Positions 10,623-22,249 of a stretch of DNA of 64,000 nt are shown piece after piece. Within the stretch, counting starts at the first letter, position 1, and every line of letters begins with the position of its first letter. A program made the position numbers and the translations under genes. The notes beneath the pieces are model-generated. The model searched no databases and was not told where the DNA came from. It was given only the letters and a program-made list of their open reading frames with translations. This DNA is from Sapria himalayana. Taxonomy: Eukaryota > Streptophyta > Magnoliopsida > Malpighiales > Rafflesiaceae. The stretch is from positions 2,353,482 to 2,417,481 of the forward strand of contig JAREIK010002645.1 of NCBI GenBank assembly GCA_029783825.1. The letters are read 5' to 3'.

Positions 10623-11001
10623 AGGAGGTGTCAAATGGGACATGCCTGGGCGGGCCGGGCTGGCCCATTTTTTTTCAGGCCCGACCGTGCTTTCGTGCCT
10701 GGCCCGGCACGGTTTTGTGGGGGTTCAGCCCGACACAAGCACACAGCACGATTCGCCGGGGTCGGCCTGGTCGGGCCGAACCCTAAATTAAAAAAAATTA
10801 GGATTTCGGCGTGCCCAAAATCCTAATTTTAATAAAAAATTGATTTCGGCACGATACCGTGTCGGGCCGGGCACGGCACGAGGCCCGGTTGGCATCGGCA
10901 TGATTGTGCCGTGGTCGGGCACGAGCCCAGGCATGGGAAATTACCGTGCCGGGCCGACCCAGGCACTGCTAATCGTGCCGTGCCTCGTGTTGACACCTCT
11001 G
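10623..11001. mobile_element. GC-rich foldback element A, 379 bp, 9-bp TSD
   Basis: The termini are AGGAGGTGTCAA and TTGACACCTCTG (inverted repeats around GAGGTGTCAA). ACTTTACTT occurs directly on both sides (10614-10622 and 11002-11010). The interior is strikingly GC-rich against its surroundings, made of CGGGCC, GGCACG and GCCCGGCACG words, with an AATTAGGATTTCGG / AAAATCCTAATTT self-complementary centre. No transposase. The 9-bp duplication suggests Mutator-like mobilisation. Two apparent open frames (10635-10826, 10840-11055) are products of the GC-rich repeats. Confidence 0.8.
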
Positions 11002-11010
11002 ACTTTACTT

Positions 11011-12070
11011 CGTGTTTTTAGTGGGAGGATCAAGCCTAAGGACAACTCATATTAAATTTGCACAATATATAAGAATTTATCCTATATCATTCCAAAGTAG
11101 TTTTAAGTCAAATTGAATTTATATTTATAAATGTTATTTATAATTCTTATTATGTATAATTTATACATGATATCAAGGCTCCAAATCCTAGGAAAATAAA
11201 CCCTAGGAATGTATGTGTGGGTAAGGACTGCAAACCCTAGAAGTGGTGAGGGCACTGAATGTGCCACGTGTGATCTGTCCATGATTCATGTTGCAGCAGC
11301 ACTTCATTTTCCACGAGAGCATTTTCTACTTCTTGCTCTCCCAGAACATCTTGGAATCCCTAGCAAAATCAACTTTCCCTCAATTCAAATCCAATTTATA
11401 TTTCTTTGATCCAAAAGTAGATGAATGCCTGACTTCATCTTCATCTTCAGTTTTGGGCTAGCAGAGGCATACATATGGGCTCTAATTTGGTCATGGTCGA
11501 TGATATCACCACGTATTTTCACCACTAGCAGAGTCATATATAGGGGCCTGGAAAGTGTTGATGGCTAGATGCGGGGGGGTGCATTTAGAAACGAGATGTC
11601 GCCCACCACAATTCCATAAATCCAAAGAATAAATCTTGGACTCCCCACTCTCACAATGAAAGGCATGAAATCACACAAATTAAAATGTACACAAGCTAGC
11701 CCATATGTAAAGGGTCAGCAAATTGCAGAATCTCACGAGTTAGATGCTCGCATCCAAAATAAAAAAAATAAATAATAAATATAATTCAATAATAAATCAT
11801 AATACTCAACTCGAGTTGGTATGAAGAAGTCCAGAATATCAAACTTGGAAAAAAATTTATTGTCTTTTCAAGGCAATAGTAAATCATGTATTTTTTCTCT
11901 GAGAAATAAATAATTTATCTCTATTTGTTCCGTCCACTCATGAAACACCAAGTTAGAAACTATATATCTCATTTTTGAACTATCGTAGTAAAGAAAAATG
12001 AGTGAAAATATAAATACCTAATCTCCTTAAATATCAGATCCAAAATATCTTGCAAATAATGATCATCGTC
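11011..12070. other. Intronic DNA with a higher-complexity stretch at 11160-11640
   Basis: 11160-11640 is less AT-rich than its surroundings and has a 66-codon open frame (11209-11409) containing CATCDLS and LPEHLGIP, which I cannot assign. It lies on the opposite strand to the host gene and could be chance or a captured gene fragment. The remainder is AT-rich. Confidence 0.35.
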
Positions 12071-12080
12071 ACTATGAATT

Positions 12081-12537
12081 AGAGGTGTGAATTGGGCTGG
12101 GCCGGCACGAGGCACGGCACGATTCAGATGTGCCTGGGGTGGCCAAGCCCAGGAATTTCCCCTGGCCGGGCTCGTGCAGTGCCATGCCGAGGCCAATCAG
12201 GCCTCGTGTCGTGCCTGGCCCAGCACGGTATCGTGGCCCGTTGGCACATTACCTCGGCATGAGCCGAGAAAATAATTTTTTTTTAAATTAGGGCTTCGGG
12301 CGTACCGAAGCCCTAATTTTTTTAAATTAGGGGTTCAGAGCGTGGAGGCACGACGACACGCGGCCGAACCCCTAATTTTTTTTATTTATATTAGGGTGGA
12401 CCGAACCCTGCGGATTTATGCCACGGGCCCATGCCAGGCTGACCTCCACAGAACCGTGCCTGGCCCGGCATGAAAGCACGGTCGGGCCGGCTAAAAAATG
12501 GGCCGGGCCGGCCCAGCACGTCCCGTTTGACACCTCT
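12081..12537. mobile_element. GC-rich foldback element B, 457 bp, 10-bp TSD
   Basis: The ends are AGAGGTGTGAATTGGGC and GTTTGACACCTCT, matching elements A and C. ACTATGAATT flanks both sides exactly (12071-12080 and 12538-12547). The arms hold GGCACGAGGCACGGC and CGGGCCGGCCCAGCACG; the centre has alternating AAATTAGGGCTTCGGG and CCGAAGCCCTAATTT, so the element can fold on itself. No protein-coding content is supported. Confidence 0.85.
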
Positions 12538-12547
12538 ACTATGAATT

Positions 12548-14365
12548 GTGTATCAACACTTGATCTCTTATTTTTTCTAAGAAATAAGACTCCCTTCAAA
12601 AATATATATATAAAAATATGTCAAAATCTCCTCTCAATACAAGCTAGTACCCAACTAGAATCTTAATATTCAACTAACATCAAATATCAATGATGACACA
12701 TATGAATTGTGTTTTAGTAAATCAATTTGAGAATGTAAGAAAAAAAATAATTATTTTAATTATATAAACAAAATTTGATATGATAGCAGAAAGATAAATA
12801 ATATTGCCTATTATTATCCTGTACATTAAAGATTCATACTGAATAAAAAATATATACCTAAATCAATAAAAATATATACTTATAAAAATTTCATAAACAA
12901 AGATTTGATAATCGTTTCAGATCACATAATACATTTTATAATCTACAACTCATAATTGATCATACAATTCAAAACTCATTTGACTACTACATATATTTTT
13001 ATCTCACAAAGAAAATTATTCTTCACATCTAGAAATAGTTGATAAAATAAGAATTTATACAGAGGCTATATAACTACTAGAGGAAAAATATTATAATAAC
13101 TCACAAATATCTTAGTAAACTCTTTCGCTATATGTCTAATCATAAGATGATCTAACTTCCCATTTGAATTTGTTTTCACAATTAAAAACTTATGCGCAAC
13201 TAACACCAAACTTTTCGATAGATCATAATAGTAATTCCCAAGTCACATTGGAGTAATGACATTTATCTTCTCTAATATGGTTTGGCACCATCTTGAGTAA
13301 GATAATACATTAGAAAAAAATATTGATATTTTAGTATTATCAAGAAAAATAATAATAATAAAAATAAATTAAGAAAATGATGTTTGCATAATTATATTAG
13401 GTGCAAGACACACTAAGGCATAAAGTACAATTAAGGTATACATATTTATATAAAATGTATTCTACCTTACACACACACTCACACACACACACACATATAT
13501 ATATTTTATTTTATTAAAGATTATTTATTAATTTTTATTTATTAATGAAACATAAATAAGTATATAATATCAAACATAAAAAATACATATTAATAATATT
13601 TTTTATCTTTTCAAGCATTCAAAATTATAAAACAAAATAATAAAATTTCAACTATCCAAAATATAAATTTCAATATTCAGACTTCAAATATATTATATCA
13701 AAAATAAAATAAAATATCGTTAATACTTCGCATTAAAATTAATATTCAAATTTCTAAAAGACAAAAAATATACACTCATAAATCTTTCTTAAATTTCAAA
13801 ATCTACAAAATAATCATCACTATCATTCTTTTTTACATTACTCTTGTACTCTCTTATCTTCATCTTCATCTCTCGGTATATAGATCATTTCTTCATATTT
13901 ATCAATCAAAGCAAGAGTATGAATATGTTTTGAGTTTAATTATCTTGACTTTGATATTGGTGTTTTGTTTGAACTTGCTTTAGCTCTTGTATAAATATTA
14001 AGCTTATCAACTCTATTAGCTCTTGTATCTTATATTCTTCTCAAAGCTCTTGTATAGGCCATTTCTTCATATTCATCAATCAAAGCTCCTCACCCCATGT
14101 TAAATTATTACCCTCAAACACCAAAATTATCTTCTAGAATGCATTCATCTTTTATTCTTTTCATCAATCATTTACTGTTATCATCTATATCTTTTAAGAA
14201 AATAAGATTAATAATATGATGCTCATTGTAACATTTCATAAAGACTCAATTGTATTCAATGTTCACAAAATCATTCAATCAATATTGTTCTAATTTGTTT
14301 TTTTGGGGTGTGGGGGCTAGAAGGGTTTCGATAACTTTGGGTGGGGGCCTAGATAAAGTGCACAT
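12548..14365. other. AT-rich intronic DNA with a (CA)n tract
   Basis: AT-rich with ACACAC-type repeats at about 13470-13495 followed by TA repeats. Around 13850-14100 the words TCATCTTCATCTCTCGG, GCTCTTGTAT and TTCTTCATATTCATCAATCAAAGC recur in short direct repeats. No gene recognised. Confidence 0.4.
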
Positions 14366-14367
14366 GC

Positions 14368-14460
14368 ATCAAGCATGCCTAAACGTGTCTTTCACAAATG
14401 CTCATGCCTCTCCCCAGGCAAGGCCATTGCATCAAACACACCTAAGGTTTAGGCATGCAC
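14368..14460. repeat. Short inverted repeat (GCATGCCTAAAC)
   Basis: GCATGCCTAAACGTGT near 14374 faces the reverse complement of AAGGTTTAGGCATGC ending near 14458, so an ~85-bp segment could form a hairpin. It may be a small foldback remnant. No TSD recognised. Confidence 0.45.
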
Positions 14461-17400
14461 GATGGGCATCTTCATTAACTATGAATGTTTGTACAATAAT
14501 AAATATGAGATCGGATAATGAGCATAACTCTTTTATCCCTTTTGAAAAGAAATTAGAATGTCAAAACAAAAGGATCAACTGCAAGATCATCTTGTTTCTT
14601 GATAGACTCATCTCCAATTTCAGTAGGTTGTGTATATCACATCATCTTAGTATAAACTATAGTTATTAGATGATCAAAATTTTTTTTGTCTCCAACTAAT
14701 CATGAGTCTGAACTAAAGTAGAACCATAAATTATTATGTCATTTAGACCCGTGTAAGATTTTGTCTCCAATTTTCTCTTCAGAATCAATTTAATATATTC
14801 TTATTAGTATATATGATAATTCCATTGGATTTTTAAGGACTAGTTGTAATGAAGTATGATTATTATGAAATAAGACAAAATATAATTATACATGACAACT
14901 CTATAAGATCTCTATATTTTAATAAGAACCAACAAATTAAAATGTAATGAATAGACAACTCTCTCTTAGATAGAGATCTAAGTAAATTTACTAAGAAGAA
15001 AAAATAACAAGTTCATATGTACACCATGGACTCTTATTCTTCATAAGCTTAGTAAAAAAAATCTCCTACTTGAAAAGGAAAATATCACACTCACAAAATT
15101 CTATTAGTTTCTAATAAAAAATACTTATATTTTCTTAATATTAAAATATCAAAAAAAAAAACACACATTTCAAGTATTTGCATGCCAACTTACCCCTTCT
15201 TGGTGAGAGATTAAATCTAAAACAATCTTTAAACGATCTTTCTATGAGATATTGAAACTAAAAGGACACAAACTAAGAAAAATTAAAAATTAATATCTTG
15301 TTGAAGACATAATGTATGATTAAAATCATCTCCCCAAAAATATTTTAGAAAGCTCATACCAAATATAAGTCTCTAAGATACCTCAACTAGTTGTATATTT
15401 GTCGTTTTAACTATCATATTCTATATAAGTGAGTTATTTTTAAGTCTTAGTATATTATCTCGTGATCTATGCAATAAATATTAAATTTGTTTGACGCATA
15501 TTCCAATATATTATTAATTTATTTTTTTAAAATATTTTTATTAAATTTAATTTTTTATTATTTTATAAAATACATGAAAAAAAAAAAGAAAACTTATGAT
15601 CTATTTTGAAAAAAAAAATATTATACACTAAATAGCTATCAATAATGGTAATCAAATATCTAAATTTTTCTATGATCGAATCTTTATTAAATTCTCATAT
15701 GTCTATATATATTAGATCTAACAAATCATTACTAGCACATATTTATGAAGCATGATATAAAATTTTGATATATTTTCTTAATTAATATCTCATAGTTTAA
15801 TTTAAAAATATCATTAAGACTAAAATAAAATAGTATTAATTAACCAAAAATAAAAAATCAAATAGAGAATAAAAAATAAAAAGTACAACACACTCAAGTA
15901 CCTATTTCAAAATCCTATCATATAAGAAAAACATATAGTCTACCATATTTAGTCTCAAAAGATACCTCATTAAGCCTTTTATTCATATAAATAAATATCA
16001 GAGAAAAGAATATAAAATCAAAATAAAATTAACTAAAAATATAACTCATAGAAAAAACTAACAGAATAATAATAAATAAATAAAATACACACAAAAAAAA
16101 AAACAAATTATCAGATTGAATATTATTGTACCCAATGACTTTTGAAAGATTGAAATTAGCTATCACATTATTTAAAAATATATATATAATATAATGAAAA
16201 GAGAACATAAAAGTTATAATATGAATATTAACTCACGAGTCAATAATTCAAGAACATAAAATAAAGAATTAAGTCATAAAAATTATAATACCTACAAATT
16301 TAGAAATATCTAATGACTTGTTGGTGGGGAAACCAGAATATCCCTTTTAGTAGAGCTTATGGCATGTAGACTTTGATTACATTTGAATAGCTCTATTAAT
16401 CAAACAATCTCTTTTAAATATTATGTAATTTTTTGAATTTCTCTGTAAAAATATTATTCAATAATTATCTTTGATGTAACTTATCATCTTATAGCATATG
16501 CACTAAATTGAGACTCACATTTATCTTTATTGTGACTAGCACCCAACTGTGAATAATTTATGTTTCTAAGCTTAATAACTAAAACTCTCACGTCCATAAA
16601 AAATAATTCCCAGAAATATCAAAATATAAATATATCATTCAAACCAATATTACGGTTTTCAATATGAAATCCTAATTTGGGGAAAACCCCCAATTCTCCA
16701 TATACGTAACCCTACAAGCTACAAAAATCACAATCTAATTCAAAATTAGTTTGAATAATGACTAATTTGATATAATATACTTGAACATATATAAACTTTA
16801 AAAAAATAACTAGATATGACTTTGGATATTTTATTATTTTTATTAATAGCTGTTCACCACATATATGAATATATATACTTCATAATAAATCATATGTATT
16901 TTTTATCTTTTAATATTTTATAAAATAATAAAAAATTAATATTAAAAAATTAAAAAAATTAGAAATATTAAAATATATATCAGACAAATTTAACACTTAC
17001 TATCATGATCATAAAAATACATATAATACTTCATGCACCATTACACTCTAACAGAATAAAATAACTAAAAAAATATATTAAATTCATATATCTCAAGCAT
17101 TCATACTTTATAAGAATCATTTAGAATCTTTTGACATATCTATTTTGTTATCAATCACTTTCAAAATCTCAAGATATACCATTATAAAATAATTAAATAC
17201 TCAAAGAGGATATAAATATTTTTTACTAGAAAGTAATAAAATTTTAATGAGGACCAATATAATATTGTTTGACTATAACTTATTTTTAAATGAGACTAGC
17301 AAAAATGTGTTCAAAAGTTACACCTTGATCTATTACTTTTTCTCTCACATATAGTCTACCAAGATCACTAGTTAGCAAAGAAAGTCATCAATTGACTAAA

Positions 17401-17569
17401 TCTAAACATATTTGTATTTAGTATGATTTCACTCTCCTAAAATTATCATATATACCAATAATTATAGATCATATTGTTAATAAAGAGTATGATTTCCCCA
17501 AGTAGAGAAATCTCTTTCAAGCCTAGATGATACAATAATTCTTGAGCTTTTCCCAATATATCCTCATAT
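14461..17569. other. AT-rich DNA, probably decayed copia material
   Basis: Three kilobases of stop-rich, AT-rich DNA upstream of recognisable copia RT/RNase H remnants in the same orientation. It may be the gag-integrase part of that element, but no motif is clear enough to claim. Confidence 0.3.
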
Positions 17570-19195
17570 TGAGTCATAAACTAAAATACATAAATACTCA
17601 TGACTTAGCGTTTGTACTAAGAGAGGAAGATATACCCAGTCTACTCAAACTAGAGATGAGCCAATTGAGGATCTAAACGATCTTATAATCAATCCACATG
17701 ATCTCAACATTCTAATCGCTCTATAAAAAGGATAAAAATTATACTCAGTATCCAATTTCATAAATTATTAAATTTTTATTTTATTTTTTCTTTTATTATC
17801 TCATTCAAGATAACATTAGGTCATTATAAATGAGATATATTTTCTTCACTCTAATAAAAATTAAGAACTAATAAAATGACCTTCAAAAAAAGATATTATT
17901 AGTTACATGTAGATGTCCATTTTGAAGACATATCCAAATGAAAAATAAATCATCTTAAATATTTAACATGACTATAAAGATATTCTCTCTACTAGCTAAT
18001 ATGATTTGCTATAAATTCTTATCTTTCTTATAGTATCTCATAATTAAAAAATAAACCAAATAGATGTATAAAATAAATATTTTTCATGATAATCTTAAGA
18101 AAGATGTGTACATACAGCAACCACCTAAGTTTTGAGCAGCCTAGTTTAGAAAATTTATAAATTATGAAAAATATTATATATAATCAAGTAGTCATCAAAA
18201 ACCTATTTTATGAGATTTTCATAAATAATTATTTTGTTTGAATTAGAAATGCATTATATTTTTTTATTTTTTTGAATAAAATGTTTTTGTTAATTATATA
18301 TATATATGAATTATACTCTAATTATGAAAGATAATGAGTTGTTGATCAATCAACTCAGAGAATTCCTTTATACATAATCTGAGAATAAAAATCTTAAGAA
18401 ACTCATATATTTTTTTTATAGGAATATCTTATTATATGACAGATATCACATTTTTACCAATAAGATATATATTCAACACTCTTACATAGATTAATCTTTT
18501 AAATTGTACGCCAACAAATACTCAAATTGCTTCATGTACTAACGTCACTTATGATGCAACATTTCAAAGTAACTCTATTAAATAAATAAAATCATATATG
18601 AGATTTATTATTTAACTTTGAAAAAACTAAATATAACATACACATTCAATATAAGTAGTTATTTCCTATATTGCCCTCAATAAATTTAAATTTATGTATA
18701 TTTTTGCATATTGAAATAGGGGTTGAAATCCTTGTTAGAGATCATGAGCACTTGCAATTAATTGGATATTTATATTTGAGTTGGAAATCAACATGCACAA
18801 AGAGAATGATTATGACAGATTTTATATTTCTTGGAGGAAATATTGTATCATGAAAAAATAATAAATAAATAATTTTTTTATGATTTAGTGTAAAAATATA
18901 ATTCATAGCAATGATAATTATTTATTAGATATTTTGAATATATTACTTTCTCAAATAGATTGAGTATTCACGTTTTTTTTTCAGTTATCTTTAAATATGA
19001 TAGTCAAACAACAAGATATATAATCTAAAATCTGATTTTATCATGAGCATACAAAATATATAGAGATAACTTATTTCTTCTTCAAAGAAAAAATATAAGA
19101 TATAATTATTATTATATCATGTATTCAAATAATAAAATATTCAATAGACATCTTCAGTAAGATCTTGAGCATGCACCAATTTGACGAAAAGTATT
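17570..19195 (+). pseudogene. Ty1/copia pol remnant (linker, RT, RNase H)
   Basis: Frame-broken copia sequence. 17630-17770 resembles the linker before RT and is homologous to 51930-52080 (TCTACTCAAACTAG, CCAATCGCTCT...AAAAG words). 18110-18460 parallels 57636-57960 and corresponds to the RT stretch from the QPP motif to the region around YVDD. 18671-18853 encodes VRDHEH then LGGNIVS, matching the RNase H region of copia pol. Many stops rule out function. It lies antisense to the host gene inside its intron. Confidence 0.6.
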
Positions 19196-19264
19196 ATATT
19201 TCACATCTTAATAGTCTTTTTATTCCTTTTTACTTTGTATTGCTTTATTAATGAGAGCATTCGA

Positions 19265-19370
19265 TCTATAAGTTATCTTGATCATATTTATTTATTTATT
19301 TTTATTTTTTTTTATTTTTTTTTATTTTTTTTATTTTTTTTATTTTTTTTTATTTTTATTTATTTATTAT
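19265..19370. repeat. (TTTTA)n/poly-T tract
   Basis: About 100 bp of T-runs broken by single A (TTTATTTTTTTTA-type). The open frame across it (Phe/Leu/Ile-rich) is a low-complexity artefact. The tract separates two copies of a copia 3' coding remnant. Confidence 0.85.
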
Positions 19371-20046
19371 ATAAAAAGCTTGATTTTGTAAGAAGCTTGA
19401 TTTTGTTAGAATTGATTACATTTTATTTAGAATGCAAAATGTAATCTCCAAGAAAAATAAGAGATATTATTTAATATGAGAAGCTTGATTATGTTTATTT
19501 TTATTAGAATTGATTACATTTTTTTGTTAGGTGATTTAACCTCAATCAGAAATATTATTTTACCACATAAAAGATATATATGTGATACTCTTCCAAAAAA
19601 ATATATATCTTTTCGTGCTCCAGCAAAAACTCAATCATTCATATTCGAGTTGGATACCAACATGATTCAAGATGAGATCTATATTATATTTTTGCACTAT
19701 CTTCATAGACAGTCTAATCTCCAAGAAAAATAAGAAAAATATAAACTTCTATTTCAAAATACAATATAGAAATAAAATTTATAGCAATGAAAAAAATTAC
19801 TTTATCTACTCAAAAGTAAAATATTTATTTTCTTCTACCACTATTTTTCACTGTATTAATCAGACTGTGAGGTGAATAGTATCAAATTTAATATTTTATG
19901 AGCACACAAAACACATATCTATAAATTATTTCTTAATTTAAAATAAAATTCATGATAAAATCATTATTATAGTATATATTCGGACAATAGAAAAGTCATC
20001 AAAAAAAAAACAACAGACATCTTCGTAAAGGCTTTGAAGAGACCTT
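19371..20046 (+). pseudogene. Second copy of copia RNase H tail
   Basis: 19880-20046 repeats the words of 19035-19190 (GAGCA-ACAAAA-ATAT, TTATTTCTT, TTATTAT-ATATTC, AGACATCTTC-GTAA). These look like the tail of the copia RNase H region, so part of the element's 3' coding end is duplicated in tandem about 850 bp apart. All frames are broken. The GC-rich element C inserted immediately downstream. Confidence 0.4.
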
Positions 20047-20056
20047 AGTCTACCTT

Positions 20057-20564
20057 AGAGGTGTCAACCGGGCCGGGCCGGCCTAGCTCGGCACGAGGCA
20101 TGGCACGATTCGACCGTGCCTGAGCCGGCCCGGCACAAAAAATTTCCTGTGCCCGACCACGGCACGATCGTGTCGTGCCCTGCCGAGGCCAATCGGGCCC
20201 TGTGCCTTGCCGTGCCTGGCCCGGCACAATGCCGAAATCAATTTTTTTCAAATTAGGATTATGGGGGCGCCGAAACCCTAATTTTTTTTAAATTAGGGAT
20301 TCGAGCGTGCAGAAATCCTATTTTTTTATTAGGGTTTCGGGCGTGCCGAAACCCTAATTTTTTTTTAATTTAGAGTTCGGCCTGACTGGGCCGAACCCGG
20401 CAGATTGTGCCATGGGCCCGAGCCGGGCTGAACCCCTACAAAACCGTGCCGGGACAGGCACAACACGGTACAGTAACCGTGCCGTGCCTTCCCCGGCACA
20501 AAAGTACTGTCGGGCCTGAAAAAAATGGGCCGGGTCGGTCCAGCACATCCCCTTTGACACCTCT
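20057..20564. mobile_element. GC-rich foldback element C, 508 bp, 10-bp TSD
   Basis: The left end is AGAGGTGTCAACCGGGCC and the right end is CCCCTTTGACACCTCT. AGTCTACCTT flanks both sides (20047-20056 and 20565-20574). The centre alternates AAATTAGGG and CCCTAATTT four or five times, spaced by TTCGGGCGTGCCGAAA-like words, so it can form a long imperfect hairpin. Open frames within (20045-20251, 20354-20587) are repeat by-products. Confidence 0.88.
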
Positions 20565-20619
20565 AGTCTACCTTTAACTATTGACATGAAACTAGATGTT
20601 TATTTTTGTTATAACACTA

Positions 20620-20649
20620 TATAGAGCCTACAAAGTTGTAGGCCCTATA
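20620..20649. repeat. 14-bp inverted repeat near the intron 5' end
   Basis: TATAGAGCCTACAA, a 2-bp spacer, then TTGTAGGCCCTATA gives 13 of 14 paired bases. CCTACAAAGTTGTA and CCCTATATAGAGCC recur just downstream (to about 20690). Confidence 0.6.
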
Positions 20650-20997
20650 TAACATCAACCTACAAAGTTGTAACCCTATATAGAGCCTAATCTTTAATAC
20701 TTGCTTCATATAGCACCCTTTGCTCCAACTCACCAATAGACAGCTAATACTATAAAGTTTCAGTTATATACGGCAAGCATACTAATTCTACATAATTTGT
20801 TCCCCACGAGTAGTTAAAGTCGCCTCCATTTAAGCATTTTCGTCACGTTCATGCTACTAGAGTTAGGGTTTGTGACTAATTATCTGCTTGCTGGATCCAA
20901 TCCTATTCGTGTTAGCATCGTAGCCTTGGAGAGGCAGCAGAAGAAACTTGGGAAAATGGCAAGATCATCAACACAGAAACGGGATGGGAAACGATAC

Positions 20998-21405
20998 CTC
21001 TGGCAGCCATTGCTGATTCTCCGCATCTGCTGAGACAATATTGAGCCAGCTACAATTTCGATGCCCTACGTCTGCCACGAAATTGAGCAAGGAGTTGCAG
21101 AGTCTGCACTTGGAAGAGTAAAACTCGAGCAATGTGCAGTCCTTTCCACTTGCTAGTGCACCAGCAAATGCTCTCTGCTCCGCTTCTGCCTGCTCTTCTG
21201 GGGAGGAGATTCGCTGGGATTTCAGGTCGGTCTGCGTTGCTGTTGTGCCGAATTTTAGAGGATTGAAGACGGTTCTTAGGCTTTTCGAAGAGTTGGAAAC
21301 TAGGGTTATGGCACGGACAGTGGCGGATCCAAGAGTTCGCACAGATCGGATGAACCAGGAGCTTTCGAGGCTACAGCTGTTTTCGGGACATTGATCGAAC
21401 GCCAT
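20998..21405 (-). CDS. Thioredoxin-fold protein with CRLC site, exon 1 (N-terminal)
   Basis: Exon 1 codes for 136 residues. Residues 1-60 are Ser/Arg/Thr-rich with few acids (SVRTLGSATVRAITLVSNSS), which fits an organelle targeting peptide. A charged segment EEQAEAEQRAF follows. The thioredoxin-like core then starts, with LLEFYSSKCRLCNSLL holding a Cys-x-x-Cys pair at residues 100-103, then SADAEN and WLPE at the donor site. I chose ATG at 21405 because its product begins the targeting-like region; the frame also offers an in-frame ATG at 21447 adding 14 residues. The family is plant thioredoxin-like; the partner and exact name are not known to me. CRLC in place of CGPC suggests a reductase or disulfide role unlike classical thioredoxins, or loss of general activity. 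Confidence 0.8.
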
Positions 21406-21640
21406 TCCGACCAAAATAAAGTCCACTTCGGATCGGCGATGATTCACACTCGACCACAGCCCTAGCCCTAGTTGCTACGACGAAGAACATCAAGGCCCGT
21501 TCGTTGTAGCTGCTCTGCGACTCATGATGGTTGGGTCAAGTTGTGAGCCAACCCGGACCCAACCAAGACCCAGTCCAGACCCAACCGAATCCAATTCGAA
21601 CTCAATTTAATAGCATGTGTGTGTGACAACTTGTGATATG
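21406..21640 (-). promoter_or_regulatory. 5' flank of the thioredoxin-like gene
   Basis: This 230-bp stretch has balanced composition unlike the AT-rich surroundings, as expected for a plant 5'UTR and core promoter. GACCCAACC-type words are repeated at about 21548-21590. No TATA box is clear on the minus strand close to the start. Confidence 0.4.
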
Positions 21641-21760
21641 GTTGCATATTGATATATGTTTAACCATAATTTTAAAATTGAGTATGCAACAACAAATTAA
21701 AATGATTCCCATTTTAAAATAAATGGGATTTATATTTTAATTAATTTTCTATTTATTTTA

Positions 21761-21762
<2 letters not shown>

Positions 21763-21825
<63 letters not shown>
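21763..21825. repeat. (AT)31 microsatellite
   Basis: An uninterrupted AT run of about 63 bp, upstream of the thioredoxin-like gene. Confidence 0.95.
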
Positions 21826-21831
<6 letters not shown>

Positions 21832-22249
21832 TTAAGAATGATGAGTCTAAATCTAAGTGATAGTATACAGTTAACTATGAATAATATTATCCTGTCGCTC
21901 TGACTAACTGTTGTTATTTGTAAGACTAAAACTAAGTTATCTATTTAGTCTTGTTTTGTATGGCCATTACCTAGATAACAAGACTTATATTCTCTCATTG
22001 AGGCATTTTATTCATGATGTTTCATGCTGATGATTGATTTATTATAAAAAATTGGTAGGGGGAACCAATATTTAATAAAAAATTTAAAGTAACCAGTCCA
22101 TCATACTTTTTTTTTAAAGTTTTTTTAAAAAATGACTTTCAATCTACTCACTACTATTCTCAAAGAAATCTAGACATTAGTTTGATTAATGAAAATTATA
22201 AGTTTATACATATAGATCTTTGCTCAAATAAGCCTCATGAGGGGGCAAC

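Larger units (their letters stand above)
5178..20997 (-). other. Inferred 15.8-kb intron of the thioredoxin-like gene
   Basis: The donor is GAG|GTATCG at 20997/20996 and the acceptor is CTGCAG| ending at 5178. It has GT-AG ends, and joining in phase 0 gives a coherent thioredoxin-fold protein. The interval contains the junction array, one hAT-like element, one Tourist MITE, three GC-rich foldback elements, copia remnants and AT-rich DNA. The inference rests on complementary halves of a single protein, both on the minus strand in the right order. A cDNA would settle it. Confidence 0.7.

Noticed and set aside
10635..11055. Gly/Pro/Ala-rich ORFs
   Set aside because: Come from the GC-rich arms of foldback element A.
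12087..12666. Ala/Trp-rich ORFs on both strands
   Set aside because: Products of foldback element B and its flank.
14250..14669. 139-codon plus-strand ORF
   Set aside because: Crosses an inverted repeat and AT-rich DNA; no recognisable domain or splice context.
19181..19444. Phe/Leu-rich ORF resembling a membrane protein
   Set aside because: Translation of a TTTTA tract; no conserved residues.
20045..20587. GC-rich minus-strand ORFs
   Set aside because: Products of foldback element C.
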